Notes: generated by a model from the sequence alone, not told the origin. A DNA stretch of 64,000 nucleotides from Xenia sp. Carnegie-2017 (GCF_021976095.1 NW_025813493.1:2815953-2879952), one strand, 5' to 3'. Numbered from the stretch's first letter, positions 43,608-56,610 are shown. A program made the numbers and translations.

Positions 43608-45125
43608 GTGAGTAGTTTCTATAATTATCAATACTTTAGGCACTTTACATAAATGTACCATTTTGTAGTAAAATTGGTGCATTCTTTAGTTATTGTTTTA
43701 CTGCCAAAAAATGTTAGCACTAGAGAACTCATTTGACCATGTAGCAGATTGTTTAACACAAAAAGGGAATTCTGAACTTTTTATGCAACTAAGAGTGATT
43801 CAATCAATGGCCCAAGGTGAAGTGTTAATGGCTAGAAGACAAATAATTCTCTTATCGCCAAAAATAGTTTAACATATTCAACTAATATTAATGTGGTACC
43901 CAATTTGGCCAATCTGAAAAAATGCAAGTATATCTTGGTTCATACTTAAAGATGTCAAGTCAATAAAGGACTGGTATGCAGGGAATGGTCACTTAAATAT
44001 CAAAAATAATTGAGAGTTATGTTTAGTAATAGGTTTACCCGAGTAAATGTGTCAAAAACGGAACCTTAGATAAAGCTTCCCCAAACTTATATAAATTCAA
44101 AAGACCTGCTTTTAGGCAATAATGAAAATGCCATACCTTCTTAGCCATTCCTATTTACATAACTTTTTTGTCCGTTACGCCCTACTGCTGAGCACATTAC
44201 GTCACAAAACATAAATATTCGCACATATATAAATATTCACCCCCCCCCTCCAATCATCGTTCTAGTTTTGTACCTGGTTGTAGCCAACCTGCTTGTATTT
44301 AGTCTTGTTTTGTTGGTTTTTCTGTGTTGATTTACTTAGAAAACAATAAATTTGAAAATGAACACTGCTTGATGGAGCAATGAATAAGGCTTGATTGAAT
44401 AATATTTTTTTAAAATTTTACGGCAAGATGCAACGTCTCCAAATACCTATGCTTTTCATACCAAGATATGCATATCTATGACGACATGCTTGGATCAAAT
44501 ATGATTTTTCCATTTCTTGTAAAAAAATTTTTTAAAGGATTTATTGCGGGCTAACCGTCCAGCTTGTTTGGTGTAGATGATATGCTTTAATTTCATATAA
44601 TTTAGTTAGTCGATGCATTTTCTTTTGCAAAGATAATCCAACATCTTGAATTAACAAACTCAAAATTTCCGACACTTGCAACGACAGGATGAGATAATTG
44701 ATATGCCCTTGTTGTGTGAATTTTTCAAAAGTTAAACTCATTGCTTTAAATGGCTAAGTAGTTTTTCGGGTTTTTTATTAATGATGAAAATAATTCAAAA
44801 TAGCAACCGTCGTAGGTACACGTCACATTTCATAATTCATAGTCCTATTAGCTATGTAAGAACTAGGTTTGATTTAAATCAGTAAGTTGGTCATTCTAGA
44901 TCTTTTAACTTATGTTGCAAGCTAACGTGACTTCATGAAAATACTTTGAAAATTTTAGGACAATTATGTTTTTACTTTCTCGTAAAATCAATTAAGAAAT
45001 ATTCAAAAGTAATAAATTAAACAAAAAATTTCATATTTATTTATTACACATCATTAAATTAGACATAAAATAAAATTATTAAATTATGGTACACATTTTC
45101 AAACATTTTTATTGTGAAACATTAG
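43608..45125. other. Intron-like DNA between lectin and first EGF exon, unit 3
   Basis: Contains AGTAAGTTGGTCATTCTAGA (about 44881-44900), a copy of the sequence that follows the donor of the long EGF exons, but without an exon in front of it: a trace of a lost EGF exon. No other exon recognised. Confidence 0.5.
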
Positions 45126-45248
45126 ATATCGGCGAATGTCAGTCTTCTCCTTGTGGCAAAGATCACTCATGCATAAATATCCCAGGCTCCTACGAATGCC
45201 TATGCTCCTTTGGATACATTCTTGACAAATCCAAAAAGAATTGTATCG
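45126..45248 (+). CDS. Calcium-binding EGF exon, long type, unit 3
   Basis: 123 bases, phase 1-1. DIGECQSSPCGKDHSC, INIPGSYECLCSFGYIL, DKSKKNC and a GTAAGT donor. All six cysteines present. Confidence 0.85.
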
Positions 45249-45793
45249 GTAAGTTGGTCTTTCTAGATATTTTAACTTATGTTGCAAGCTTACGTGACTT
45301 CATGAAAATTCTTTGAAAACTGCTTGAAATATTAAAATATGGGAAATGCTTGACAAGGTCTTGTGTTCAAATGCACAAATTATTAGCTAATTCAAGAAGG
45401 GCGTTTCTCGAAAGTCTCTGCTGATTAAGTGAATAAATAACAATTAGTGGTTTATGTTACATTAAAACTGACTTAAGCTTGTTTAAAGTAAGCATTTCAT
45501 GTGAATTTAATTGATTAATGCCATACAGTCCTAAAAATCAAAGATCTCACTATACTCTCATTTGTTACAGAATTTATTTGACGTTTTACTTGTTGATTTG
45601 TTCATATCAAATACATGTATTATAATTTTAGGACAACTATTTTTTTACATTGTCGTAAAATCAATTAAGAAATATTCAAACGTAAAAAATTAAACAAAAA
45701 TTTTATATTTATGTATTACACATCTTTAAATTAGACATAAAATTGCTTAATTTATGGTACACATTTTCAAACAACTTTATTGTGAAACATTAG

Positions 45794-45918
45794 ATATCGG
45801 CGAATGTCAGTCTTCTCCTTGTGGCAAATATCACTCATGCATAAATATCCCAGGCTCCTACGAATGCCTATGCTCCATTGGATACAAACTTGAGCGATGT
45901 AAATTGTTGAACGAGTAG
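45794..45918 (+). CDS. Terminal EGF exon, short type, unit 3
   Basis: Same acceptor and domain start as the exon at 45126, with the first cysteine kept (DIGECQSSPCGKYHSC), ending KLERCKLLNE and stop inside the AGCGATGTAAATTGTT repeat. Together with 45126-45248 it shows a local duplication of about 670 bases including upstream intron. It could be a mutually exclusive or terminal alternative exon. Confidence 0.75.
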
Positions 45919-46664
45919 GCAGAATATTTTAAAATGATATTTATCATAGCCAGAGTGAACTTTACTATCCAGACGAAGCAAAGTTTGTAGAAAATCCAAT
46001 TTAGTCTCAACATATTTTTGCAATGTATTTGTTTACGAAGTGAAATTCAAATTTTATAAAATTGATTTGAAAGCGATGTAAATTGTTTAACGAGTAAGCA
46101 AGGTGTATTCAGATGAAAGATGTCGATGCAAGATTCCATTTTACTGTCCAGACAAAGCGAAGTTTGGTGAAAAGCATCAAATTTAGTCAACATAAGTTGC
46201 AGACCTTGTGAAAATATTTTTCCGTATACGGACCTCCAGTCGGTAAATACGTATTATACAGGGCAGATCCATGGGGTATCCAATGTGGCAAGGAAACGGT
46301 CAGAATTCGATAAAAATCTTGAAATTCAGACATTAAACATATATTTTCTTAGTTTATTCAGTTTATTGAGTCTATTTTTAAAGTGTTTATATTACAATTT
46401 TAGCCCCACTTTTTTATTAGCTAAATTGAAAGACCTTGTTTCAGTGATTTTAAATCTGCAGTTATAATTGAAAATGGATTGGTGAAGTGATTTTACGGAC
46501 GTTCAAAGTCACGATTTTCAGTATTTTTTTGCGAACTTTTTGATCGGTATGCTAATGACTTGTGACGTAAAAGTTGAACATATATCAACATGGCGTATTC
46601 TACTTGTAATCTTAGAAACGCGGAGGAAAACGCTTATTGCTGGCGGAAATCAAATTAGTTGCCA
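45919..46664. other. Spacer between EGF exon and Polinton copy 3
   Basis: AGCGATGTAAATTGTT repeats, then the left inverted repeat of the THAP cassette (about 46.50-46.58 kb) and the first codons of the THAP gene (MAYSTCN from about 46591). The rest of the cassette is not present. Confidence 0.5.
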
Positions 46665-46667
46665 CTC

Positions 46668-46860
46668 TGAAAAGCAATCGAATTTCAGCTTTACTCTTTG
46701 TTTCCTAAAAGGAAATCCATAATCCAGTGTAAAACATTTCGATATATATAATGAAAGTAGTTTTAAACAATAAGTTATGATCAATCAGATCAAAGCTTTC
46801 TTGAAATCCAATAACAGCACACGAACGGCCGCCCGTTACCATCAGTTGCCATCAGTTGCA
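46668..46860 (-). mobile_element. CR1-like LINE remnant in Polinton copy 3
   Basis: Matches the RT-motif-A end of the LINE in copy 1, with the same junction to the polymerase gene. Only about 190 bases remain. Confidence 0.7.
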
Positions 46861-48990
46861 TATGACAGGAAAGGACTGGGGGAGTCACAAGAAAGCCACA
46901 AATTGCCACGTCTGCTGCAAGCCCCTCGAAGGCAATTACGTGCGAGACCACTGCCACATAACTGGCAAGTACAGAGGTGCGGCCAACAATAAGTGCAACT
47001 TGAAGTTGCGACTCAGCCCGAAGACGACAACCATAACGCTTGTCTTTCACAACCTTTGGGGCTGCGTCAGCCATCTCATTATGCAGACTAGCACAGAGAC
47101 TGAAGGGAAGGTCACCTGTATCCCCAACAACGCCGAGAAATACATCTCGTTCAGCATCGGCCAGCTCCGATTCATCGACAGCGCCCAGTTCATGCTCTCA
47201 TGCCTGGATGGACTGGTGAAAGCCAGTGACCCGCAAGACATGCGCATCACAGCAGACTAGGAGCCGACCCTCCAGAGGCTTACCCTCTTGCTCCGGAAGG
47301 GTATCTACCCCTACGAGTATATGGACAGCTGCTCCGATTGGACGAGGAGAGCCTCCTGCCAAAGGAGGCTTTCTACAACAAGCTCTCCGGCGAAGGCATC
47401 ACCGACGGTGACTACGCCAAAAAAAAAAGGGTCTGGGACACCTTCGTCTGCACAACCCTCGTCGACTACCACGTCCTCTACCTTCGGACCTATGTCCTCC
47501 TCCTCGCTGACGTTTTCGACAACTTCCGAAAGCTGTGCCTCGAGCAATACCGGCTAGACACGGCCCACTATTACACAAGCCCGGGCCTAAGCTGGGACGC
47601 TCTCCTCAAGCACACAGGGCTGGAGCTCGAGCTGCTCACCGACATTGAATGCATCTCTTCATCTAGAAGGGCCTGCGGGGTGGCATCAGCATGGCCAGCA
47701 GGCGCTTCGCCAAGGCCAACAATTCCAAGGTGCCAGACTACGATCCGGGGAAGCTCCAAAGATGGATCCAGTACTACGACGCTAACAACCTGTACGGCTG
47801 GGCGATGTCGCAGCCGCTCCTAAAAGGCGCGTTCGAGTGAGTCCTCCAAGAGGATGTGAAGACGGCCCTGAACCAGCCTGTACATGCAGAGAAGGGCTAC
47901 ATTCTCAAAGTCGATCTGGAGTATCCAGAAGAGCTGCACGACGAGCACAATGCATATCCATTAGCGCCAGGACGCCTGAAGGTCGACAACGCTTTGATGT
48001 CGGATTACCAGCAAATTCTCTTCAAAAAGATGTATGGGGGTGCGTCTCACGAGGTCGAAAAGCTGGTCCCCAATCTGCGCGACAAGGCCCGATACGTCTT
48101 GCACTATCGGAATCTGCAGCTCTATCTGCTGCTTGGCATGCGCCTGAAAAATATCCACAGAGCGCTCTGCTTCGACCAAAGCCCATGAATGGAGCTCTAC
48201 ATCCGGAAAAATACCGAACTCCGGAAGAAGGCATAGAGTGACTTTCAGGTCAACCTCTACAAGCTGCTGAACAACAGCGTCTTTGGCAAGACGATGGTGA
48301 ACCTCCAAAAGCGTGTCGATGTGAAGCTTCTCCTGCCAAGCTAGACCGAGAGACTCCGCAAACTTATCGCCAACCCGACATACAATCGGCCTCTTACCTT
48401 TGGCGATGCGAGAGACCTCGCAGCCGTTCACATGAATAAAAGCAGTCTGTCTGGTACTACAACTATCTCAAGGTGCTGTACAGGTCGTCAGCAGAGCTCC
48501 TCTACACCGACACCGACAGCCTTGTGCTGGAGATCCAGACTGAGCACCTGTACGCCGACATGAGACGCAACGCTGGTCAATACGACACCAGCAACTACCC
48601 CAAAGACCAACCGCTGTTCAGCACAGCCAACAAGAAAGTGGTGGGGGAATGAAGGACGAGTGCGCTGGGACGCCTACCGCTGAGTTTGTGGGGCTCAGGC
48701 CCAAGATGTACTCTATCCTGAAAGCCGATGGTCTGGAGGAGCGCAAAGCCAAAGGTGTTGAAAAGGCGTCGTGAAAAAGCATATCAGTCATGCCCAGTAA
48801 AAACAGGCGCTATTTGAGGCAAAGGGCTTCCGCAACGGTATGGATATGCTGCGCAGCCGTGGGCATCATATCTTCGGCGAGCATGTCAACAAGACATCAT
48901 TGAGCCCGCTGGACACGAATCGCTGGTTCGCGGCCGATGGGATCTCTACCCTAGCAGGCGGGCATAGGGAAGCCGGTGCCGCAGGCGAAT
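46850..48990 (+). pseudogene. PolB: Polinton copy 3: DNA polymerase B
   Basis: Parallel to copy 1. The zinc/HNH-like block is well kept (NCHVCCKPLEG, RDHCHITGKYRGAA). Motif A (YYDANNLYGWAMSQ), motif B (LYKLLNNSVFGKTM) and motif C (YTDTDSLV) are visible. GC-rich. Broken. Confidence 0.85.
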
Positions 48991-49186
48991 AAATAATAAA
49001 TGCGTAATTATGCTGATAATTAGTTCTGATGTGATAATTACAGTAGATGAGCTGCTCCACGGCTAAGCGTAAGGTAGTACATGGTAGTGAAAGCTTTCAT
49101 AAAAAGCGTGACAGGACCCCATCGACTAAGCCGGTGGTGTTTTGGTCCCAAAGGGCACCACTTGGAGCTCCTCGCGTACAATCGCG

Positions 49187-50113
49187 TCAGCATATCTTCG
49201 GCCTATCGCTCAAATAATACAACACAGGCTTCCCTCCCTCAAACACAGCCCACTCGACCTGATGGGAGGTCACACTCCATACAGGATAGGTCGCCCTACG
49301 CCGTTCGCCACCCTCAAGTTCGCCAGGCGCATACAAATACCGCACCATAACATCCGATGGCAAGCGTCGCTCTTTGAAACCAACTGGACGAAGCGCCAGC
49401 GCAGCGGGTTTGGCCTTAAAGCTCTTCTTCCGAATCGCAAGGGAGGGCTTTTCACCCGTCAAACGGGTAGTTTCATTATTGAGCGCTTTAACCACCTCAG
49501 TTAATCTTGATAACCATTCTTTGTTCCGAGTTCCAAGCTCAGCCAGCTCGCAATGATACTGGTTACCGAACAATCGCTCCGCCAAAATTCGGTTGAATCT
49601 TTCTACGATCCCCTGATCTCTATGAAACCAAACCTTACCATGTCGAATCAAGACACCATTTTTATCACACGCTTTTTGCACAGCCCCGAGAAACTCCGAA
49701 CCAAGTTCGACTTGTAAAACTTTAAGCCTTCGAAGAGGCACACGGGCATAAATCGACTCTAACGCCTTCCCAACCTGAGTCGCTGTCTTGTCTGTGATTG
49801 CCTGGGCCTCCTTATACAGACTTGCTACGTAGACGACCGTGGGATAGCATTTAGCGCTGGTACAGGAAAGTAGATCTGCCAGATGGCCTGTTAGGCATTC
49901 ATGAGCCTCATCCTCGCAGACGCCAGCTTCTTTTGCTAGCTTTGGGATAGCAATAATGCCGCGCCAGTACCCCGCAGGACTGTAGTACGCCTCTGCGAGG
50001 CGTTCTTCAACGCTTCCGTCCGTAGAAAGGATTATTTTTCCTCCATTACGACGAGATTCTTTGGGAAAGAAACCTAGAAACAGCACTACCACATACACCA
50101 TAGCGCCCTGCAA
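49187..50113 (-). CDS. INT: Polinton copy 3: integrase, long open frame
   Basis: A 308-codon open frame. N-terminal AYYSPAGYWRGIIAIPKLAK (zinc-finger-like entry of Polinton integrases), ADLLSCTSAKCYPTVVYVAS, VLQVELGSEFLGAVQKACDK and the FHRDQGIVERFNRILAERL stretch with the catalytic-type glutamate, then a basic linker and chromodomain-like end. Strand transfer of the element DNA is the family role. Whether the frame is functional cannot be said from sequence alone. Confidence 0.8.
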   Translation of the reverse strand: MQGAMVYVVVLFLGFFPKESRRNGGKIILSTDGSVEERLAEAYYSPAGYWRGIIAIPKLAKEAGVCEDEAHECLTGHLADLLSCTSAKCYPTVVYVASLYKEAQAITDKTATQVGKALESIYARVPLRRLKVLQVELGSEFLGAVQKACDKNGVLIRHGKVWFHRDQGIVERFNRILAERLFGNQYHCELAELGTRNKEWLSRLTEVVKALNNETTRLTGEKPSLAIRKKSFKAKPAALALRPVGFKERRLPSDVMVRYLYAPGELEGGERRRATYPVWSVTSHQVEWAVFEGGKPVLYYLSDRPKIC

Positions 50114-50384
50114 TTCTGGAGTTGCCGTTATGATTTACAACTATACCATCTATAACTGGTTGCAGTCTTTTGCAACGCATACAAAACGCGACCGTCATTT
50201 TCGCTTGACTATGTTTTAGTTTGTTGTGTTATGCTCACCAAGCTTTTCTGGTATTTTAAATTTAATCAGCGGCTTTGATTGCCAAATCAATGGTATTAAT
50301 ACCGAATGGAAGCGCACAATTCCAACCTCTTATTCTTCCTCCTTTTTTATCCAGAAATTCACTTTTAGAAAAAAACTAGGAGAC

Positions 50385-50501
50385 GCCTCTGTCACACACT
50401 CGGTAGCGCCCCGTGAGCCTAGGTTGGTTTTTTGTATATTCGATTTTTCCTTTGACAACAAGTTGTTGTTTCTTACAGTACAAACAGTAAGCGATGAGCA
50501 T
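50385..50501 (-). pseudogene. Polinton copy 3: small zinc-ribbon-like ORF
   Basis: Reads MLIAYCLYCKKQQLVV then GRYRVCDRG; preceded by TATA box and CATCAGACTAA. Confidence 0.45.
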
Positions 50502-50558
50502 CTCTATATAATGCACAAAAATTTAGTCTGATGTTAATTATTAGCGCGCTCTTAGATT

Positions 50559-50995
50559 TTATCTAGCAAACCGTTTTACAATACACTCGTTATGCGCTGA
50601 AGGGCGCGAATCGAAATGTAACAGAATATCTGTCGCAGACCGATTGTGAACCCGATCTTGTAAGAAGAAAAGGCAGTACCACCCACACATAATGGAGCGC
50701 CAATCTTGTATCTCTTTACAAGAATAGCAAACAACAAGTTTTGACCGTTCCATCCACTTTTAACTACGTCAGATGGCGGAAGGCTGAAGCTGTCAAAGTA
50801 ATCTACACAGAACTCATCAGCAAAGGCGCAAATCCAGTGAGTACAACCTCCATCGAGAAAGTCTTGTAAGTTGATTATAACACTTTCTTCAGCTTAAAGA
50901 GGCTCTTTAAGAATTATGTCTTTTGAAAACACCCCCCTAAAACCTTTAGCTACTGCTTTTAGATTACCACTTACTATACGACTGATATCTTTGTT
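50559..50995 (-). pseudogene. PRO: Polinton copy 3: adenain-type protease
   Basis: CTHWICAF, YFDSF and CGWYCLFFL present; same place between zinc ribbon and PX-like gene. Confidence 0.75.
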
Positions 50996-51021
50996 TGATA
51001 GCGGCTTCCACTTCCGCACCC

Positions 51022-51737
51022 GCGTCACCGCATCCTGGGGAGGTATACTCCTTCCCCCGACGCTCCTAATCCAAGGATTTTTCCTAGGGCGGGCGCTACG
51101 ATGGGAGCAGCTACACCTGTAAGCAAAGAACCAAGGAATCCACCTTTTTGCGCGCGCGTCATGGCTGTAATCTGACTCTTAGACAATTTTAGATCGATTC
51201 CAGATCCTTTGGATCTTGCACCCAATATTCGCTTTATCTGTGTATTAGTAAGCATAAGCATATCAGGACCTTCAAGAGCGCTGTTGGTAATTCGTAAAGT
51301 TACTCCGCTTTTGTCTCTAACTGCTTTTGCCAAGGTAGTTTTCTGATCTTTTGAAAGTTTAATACCGTGAACTGTGTATCCAAAACGAACTTTCTTACAA
51401 GAGCTACTACCGAAATCAAGAAGACTGTTATTATACTCAGGTCCATTAAATGGTGTGATACCTCTTCTTCTAACTATATCACTACCAGCAACTGCTTTTG
51501 CGTGCTCCCGGGGATAGCACCTTATATAGCTGCTAGGCCTAGAGACGGTAACACTTTTGGTATGAGTTTAATGACCGTAGGTATGAGTTTTCCAACAAGA
51601 TTTCCAATAAAGCTACCACCTTCTATACTTCTTGACCCAGGAAGATTACTACCAGCGCCTTTAAACTCCTGAGTGATTACTCGCTCCATGTCGGGTCTGA
51701 GAGCTTTAACGAATATTGCGTTGTCAATGTCCGACAT
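51022..51737 (-). pseudogene. Polinton copy 3: PX-like hydrophobic minor structural protein
   Basis: MSDIDNAIFVKALRPDMERV start, GGSFIGNLVGKLIPTVIKLI and GGFLGSLLTGVAAPIVAPAL. Confidence 0.55.
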
Positions 51738-51882
51738 TTTTGTGCATTTGCAAAACAATTTGCGTATATAAACAGTCGAAAAACTTTTATTTTTTTTAAA
51801 TTTTCTAATTAATTCTGCTTCGAAGTAATCGGATTAAACGTAACATATCACATCAGACTAATCATCACATCAGACAAACAGA

Positions 51883-53387
51883 CTAAACCATTATGTCTAC
51901 TTTACCGTTAATCGCATTGAGCCGAAGGAAACGCTCGCTAAGCACGAAGCAGTACACGTGGTACGCCTGTTCACCACCAGCATTAATAGCACTATTAAAA
52001 GGGCCACCTAAGATCCAACGAACGTCAATGTTTACCGGAGCTTTTTTCAAAGTTTCAGGATGAAGACTAACGTGAAAGTTGTAAATAGGAAAGAGGTTTG
52101 CGAAGTCTCCTAAGTTTACTTGAGAGCCTGTATCCGGGTGGCTGTATTTCATCACAGCGTCTTGGAGCATCATGTAACCTCTGCTGTAATTTCTTTCAGC
52201 AGCTGTTTAATTGACTTCAAGCTCTTCTTCAGGATACTTGTGATTGTTATTCATCCGCTCATAAATCTGAAGCAAATGAGCATTATCAAAGACATGTATA
52301 GTTTGTACTTGATTGTCTGAGCACTCTGCATCTTGGAACGCTACGAAGATGTGTGTTGGTAGCTCTTCACTTCCGTTTGTCGTCACACGCCATGAGACGG
52401 TGGTTTGACCTCTGGTGTATCTCTCTCGGTAAATACGACCTTGCTCAAAGTATAGCATGCGTGTGTAACCAGCAACCAACTTGCTTTCTATTATGGTTTG
52501 AACTTCGATCGAAGTCTGATGAAACGAACCCAGAGCGAAAGATATTTTATCTGAAATTTTCCAGCATCTACCTCATTTGCTCTATGAAGTGAGTATTCAG
52601 CAGAAGCACGAGGGAGATTCAGATTGAACTTTATACCTATGAAAGCTGAATCAATATCTTTGGCAAAGCCTAGGATGTCAGCGAGGAGAAGCATCATGGT
52701 AACGTCTTTGGCGCCCGCGCAGAGCTGGCGGCCACTGGCGAAACCAATGTTGAAGTTAGGGTTCTCTGTTGCGTTAAAGTTTAAGTTAAAGTTAGCCCGG
52801 AAGTTGCCGCCATTCAAAGCGACACCGTTACCTATAATAGCAGCAGGAAGCAACTGAGCGTTAGTTCTGTTTACATGCTTATTAGAAACTGCCCCACTGG
52901 TAGCTCTGCTGTCGCGGTACCAGAAAGCACTCGTGGCGGTGCTCCTGGACGAATCATCCGAATAAGTTACAAGCCGCATGATCATGTTGACAGTTGAAGC
53001 ATACTGACTTATTTCTTCAACGGTCTTGTTATTAACCTGGATCTGGACCGTCTCAAACAGGCTCCAGCCACCATTTGCCAGAGCGACATTGTCGGCGGCA
53101 TCATAATTCGTGCCCTCGTTCTTTACCATGCGATCTCGAACTTCAAGAACGGCTCTGTGAAGCCATATAAGCTGGTCAACGTTCCCAGTGTCAATATTGA
53201 TATTCTTATTATCGAAATTTGGATCGCGGGGAAGAACTCTTTTGTACTGCAGACGCTCAACAGAGCGGTCAACGATGGGCTCGTCAAAGAGTCGAAGTGC
53301 TGGGAATATCATGTCCGTAGCCACTGTTATGATAGTTTGTTGTTCGTACAGTATATATATTATAAAAACTTTGCGTTTGCCGATCAT
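51883..53387 (-). pseudogene. MCP: Polinton copy 3: major capsid protein
   Basis: The 298-codon frame 52491-53387 covers the first jelly-roll: LHRAVLEVRDRM, DNVALANGGWSLFETVQIQV, MIMRLVTYSDDSSRSTATSA, FWYRDSRATSGAVSNKHVNR. The second half (FEQGRIYRERYTRGQTTVSW, FANLFPIYNFHVSLHP) follows. Few breaks. Confidence 0.8.
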
Positions 53388-53438
53388 CAGACCGAAGTAG
53401 TTTAATTATTCTTTCTGATATTTAGTCTGATGTGATAT

Positions 53439-54027
53439 TTAGGCATACATTATGCCGTTACCTGACACGAGGTTGCTTAGAATACATAAGTCTCGAGAAG
53501 TCAGCTGCTGCTTAGCAAGGCTTTTAGCGCGCGATACTAGAGCTTTTCTAGCTTCAGAAGTTCCAACCAGCTCTTTAAGTTTAGATCTAGCTTCTTTCGT
53601 TAAAAAGCAGTGCGAGCACTTTTTGCGCACGTTTTTGCAGTACTAATACCAGCTTCAGCCCCAGCACGAGCCAATGCAGATGCACGTGATTTAGCTTTTC
53701 TTGCCACTCCTTTAACGTCTCCGCGGGCGAGATCGGCAACAAGACTGCTTACGTTTTCAGGCGAGAACTGCTCTTTTGCAGTCGATATAACAGCCTCTTT
53801 GGCTGCTGTAGCCGTGTCACGAATTGCTTTTTTCCAGCCGCCACGGCCACATTCTTAATTTTTGGAGCAAACTTACAAACGCGAGATCCTAAGGCTGTAG
53901 CTGCGGACTTCCCTGCACTGAATAGCGCAAACTTTGCCTTACCAGCAAGGCCCACGAGGTTTCCCATCAATAGCCCCCCGATAATTTTTCGACGAACTAT
54001 ACCACGTCTAATCATAGGAAATATCAT
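53439..54027 (-). pseudogene. Polinton copy 3: basic core-like protein
   Basis: Both ends are open: MIFPMIRRGIVRRKIIGGLL and FLTKEARSKLKELVGTSEAR ... SGNGIMYA. Confidence 0.5.
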
Positions 54028-54108
54028 TTTGCCTAGTATATTATATATAGAAAATAAGCCCTTATGGCAACAGCTTCTGAATCGGAATCCGCTTATGAGC
54101 GTGTATGA

Positions 54109-54951
54109 TTACATTTTTGGACGGATGTTTAAAGTGTAAGTTACTTGCTCCCCATTTAAATCAATCATATTTCCTGACTGATCAGTGATTTCCATTCTCA
54201 CTTTAATAATAAGGCTAGTTTTTATGAGTGGTAAGTAGGTCGGTGGACTAGGACTTATTTCCAACAAACGTCCTGGTCCTCGGTTTGGAGTAAACGATTT
54301 AATAACATCACTAGGTTTCCCCTTTACTATACTTGAATTAACAAGGGAGCAGTGAATATGGATCTTCTGTACATCTGTAATGTTAATTCGATTCTGACTT
54401 AAAGTCTTTCCTCTAGTAATATCATCTCCACCAACAGCAAACCCAAGAATAGGGCCCATGCTGTTATTTGTGTCAAAGGAAACTACAAGGTCACCTTTAA
54501 TAGTAATCTCAGATTTAGATGTGGGAATATTTACTGAGAGCACAAAGGGTGGATCACGTCTTGCGGTTTCATCTTCATGTGCGAACTTTATGCCCAATGC
54601 TTTCAAAGCATTTTCAATAGCTTGATTGATATCGGGAATGTTGTAAGCGCCTGGAGGTATTGTGATTTTTTGCCGTTGAATTGGAGTCTGTTTAAGCTCT
54701 CCTCTCTGTGCACCATCAGTATCACCATAGTTTCCTTTTATTATCTCAAACTCAAGTTGATTGTTTTTTGTAATGACATTTTTTCACGAATTGCACAAAC
54801 TAGCTTCAGTAAGAGCCACTTTTTTGTTAACCTCTAAAGGTATAGGTGGCCTAAAGCCAATTTGAAAGTCATTCGCTTCTCCATCGTGCGCCGCAATGGC
54901 TCTTGTTGAGTCTATCTCAATGCTAATTTCGTCTTCTAATACTCCAGTCAT
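54109..54951 (-). pseudogene. mCP: Polinton copy 3: minor capsid protein (penton-like)
   Basis: The C-terminal 165 codons are open: NIPTSKSEITIKGDLVVSFD, IHIHCSLVNSSIVKGKPSDV, TYLPLIKTSLIIKVRMEITD, IDLNGEQVTYTLNIRPKM. N-terminus MTGVLEDEISIEIDSTRAIA is in a separate open part. Typical Polinton vertex protein strands. Confidence 0.75.
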
Positions 54952-55004
54952 TATGGTTATATCAACAATGAACAATAGCTCTGTATAATATATATAAGAA
55001 GAAA

Positions 55005-55500
55005 ATTTTTAACGCACGTATTAATTTCTAATTTTTCGGTAATAACTTTTCGATATCGCACTTTCGTCTAGCAGTTTTGTTAAAATCGCTTCAATATCGT
55101 TTTTCAACTCACGAGAGTCATTACCAGCCTCTACAGACTTGCAGGAAAGGTGAAGGCGGTCAATAAGCTCTGATGGGCTATTATAATAGTGCACTCCAGT
55201 TCCTGTTCGTGTTGTTTTAAAGAGTCGTTTGGGGCGACTTCTTCTTTTTTCTTTTAAAACATTGTAACGTTCGAGGTTTTTTTACATAGCTCTCGGTCAG
55301 CTGAAGAAGCAGTTCTTCTTGTAGACGGGCCAATAGATTTTCCAAGATTTTCAAAATCTATGTCGTTTATATACTCACCAGCCTCCAACCGATCAAGCGA
55401 ATTTGAATTCTCTATAGCCTTCCAAGATGGTTTGTCTTTTGTTAAAATGACTAGATCATCAAGCCGTTGGGCAAGTTGCTGTTGAGTATCCTTAACCGCT
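55005..55500 (-). pseudogene. Polinton copy 3: helical protein
   Basis: As in copy 1, with the RLHLSCKSVEAGN part recognisable. Confidence 0.4.
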
Positions 55501-55948
55501 TGAGTGACTTTTTGCAGTCTGTTCTAGCATCTATTGATTCACAATCTCAAGATAATAAACAGCATTTTACCCTGCCCGTGCCTGTTTCAAGTGATACAGT
55601 GGAATCGGATGAAGAGTCACGTTATACAGAAAAATCGTCTATAGATCCTTGCGAGAAGTCATTTACTCTCATTTTAATAAGGTAAGAACGTATACGTATA
55701 AAATCTGCTCAAAACACAACATTCCTTTCAACGAAATTCAATGCAACCATGTTAGCCGTATGGCGGCTGATATGTCTTGGTTTACTGGAAAGTCTTTAAA
55801 TTACCTCTCCTTCATAGCAAATTTCGTTCCGATTTCTCAAAAATACGACGCCTCGGGTTGGCCTGATGAAACCGTTGAAGCTATCTTCATCTTCCAAAAT
55901 ATAAAAGAGCCAACAAGAATAAGTCTAATGATGTCTTCAAAAAAGTGA
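55467..55948 (+). pseudogene. Polinton copy 3: orphan plus-strand protein
   Basis: SVLASIDSQSQDNKQHFTLP, ESDEESRYTEKSS, KVRTYTYKICSKHNIPFNEI. No family recognised. Confidence 0.4.
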
Positions 55949-56610
55949 TTACCACTTCGGGGCTACCAGAATTCCGTCAAAACGCTTCCGATAGTGAATA
56001 GGAACCTCCTCTGCAGTACGATCGATTACAAAGTAGCCGTACTTCTTTTTAGTGGCTTCATGGTAAGCCGCCGCTAGCTGCTCTTTTGTAATACCATCAG
56101 CGTGGTCAGCTGCAATTTCTCTCACGTCGCGCTGGTAAAGAACTCTCATAAGCACAATACAGCCGGTATTTCGATGAATGTACTTGGGGACGTCATATAG
56201 TTTTGCGCTAATTATATGGCTGTGACATTCTTATGTCAACTTGCTGAGAAATACTCTTTGATTGGGTTTAAGCTTTTTGAATCGAGCAGAATATCGTTAA
56301 AGACTACTGTCTCTGTATAAGTGTCCAATTCCTCTACTGGAATTACATCAACAGGGTCTCTTAATTCAACACATTCTTCCAGGCCGATGCTTTCGTAGAA
56401 CTCTGATAGAATCAGATATTTTTCCTGGTCGCGACTTCTTGTGTAAATAGTTGATTTAGTGCAATCAAGCCAACACATAATGATGTTAATTAAAAGGTTC
56501 GTTTTACTGGAATTAGTAGGCCCTACAAACAGATAATGGCTTTCGGGCATCATCCAATGGTGGCGCTTTGATTTTTTAGCGGTGGGTGTGTCGAAATTTA
56601 TGAGTGCCAT
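55949..56610 (-). pseudogene. ATP: Polinton copy 3: packaging ATPase
   Basis: Walker A FVGPTNSSKTNLLINI; C-terminal part with YGYFVIDRTAEEVPIHYRKR. Confidence 0.75.
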
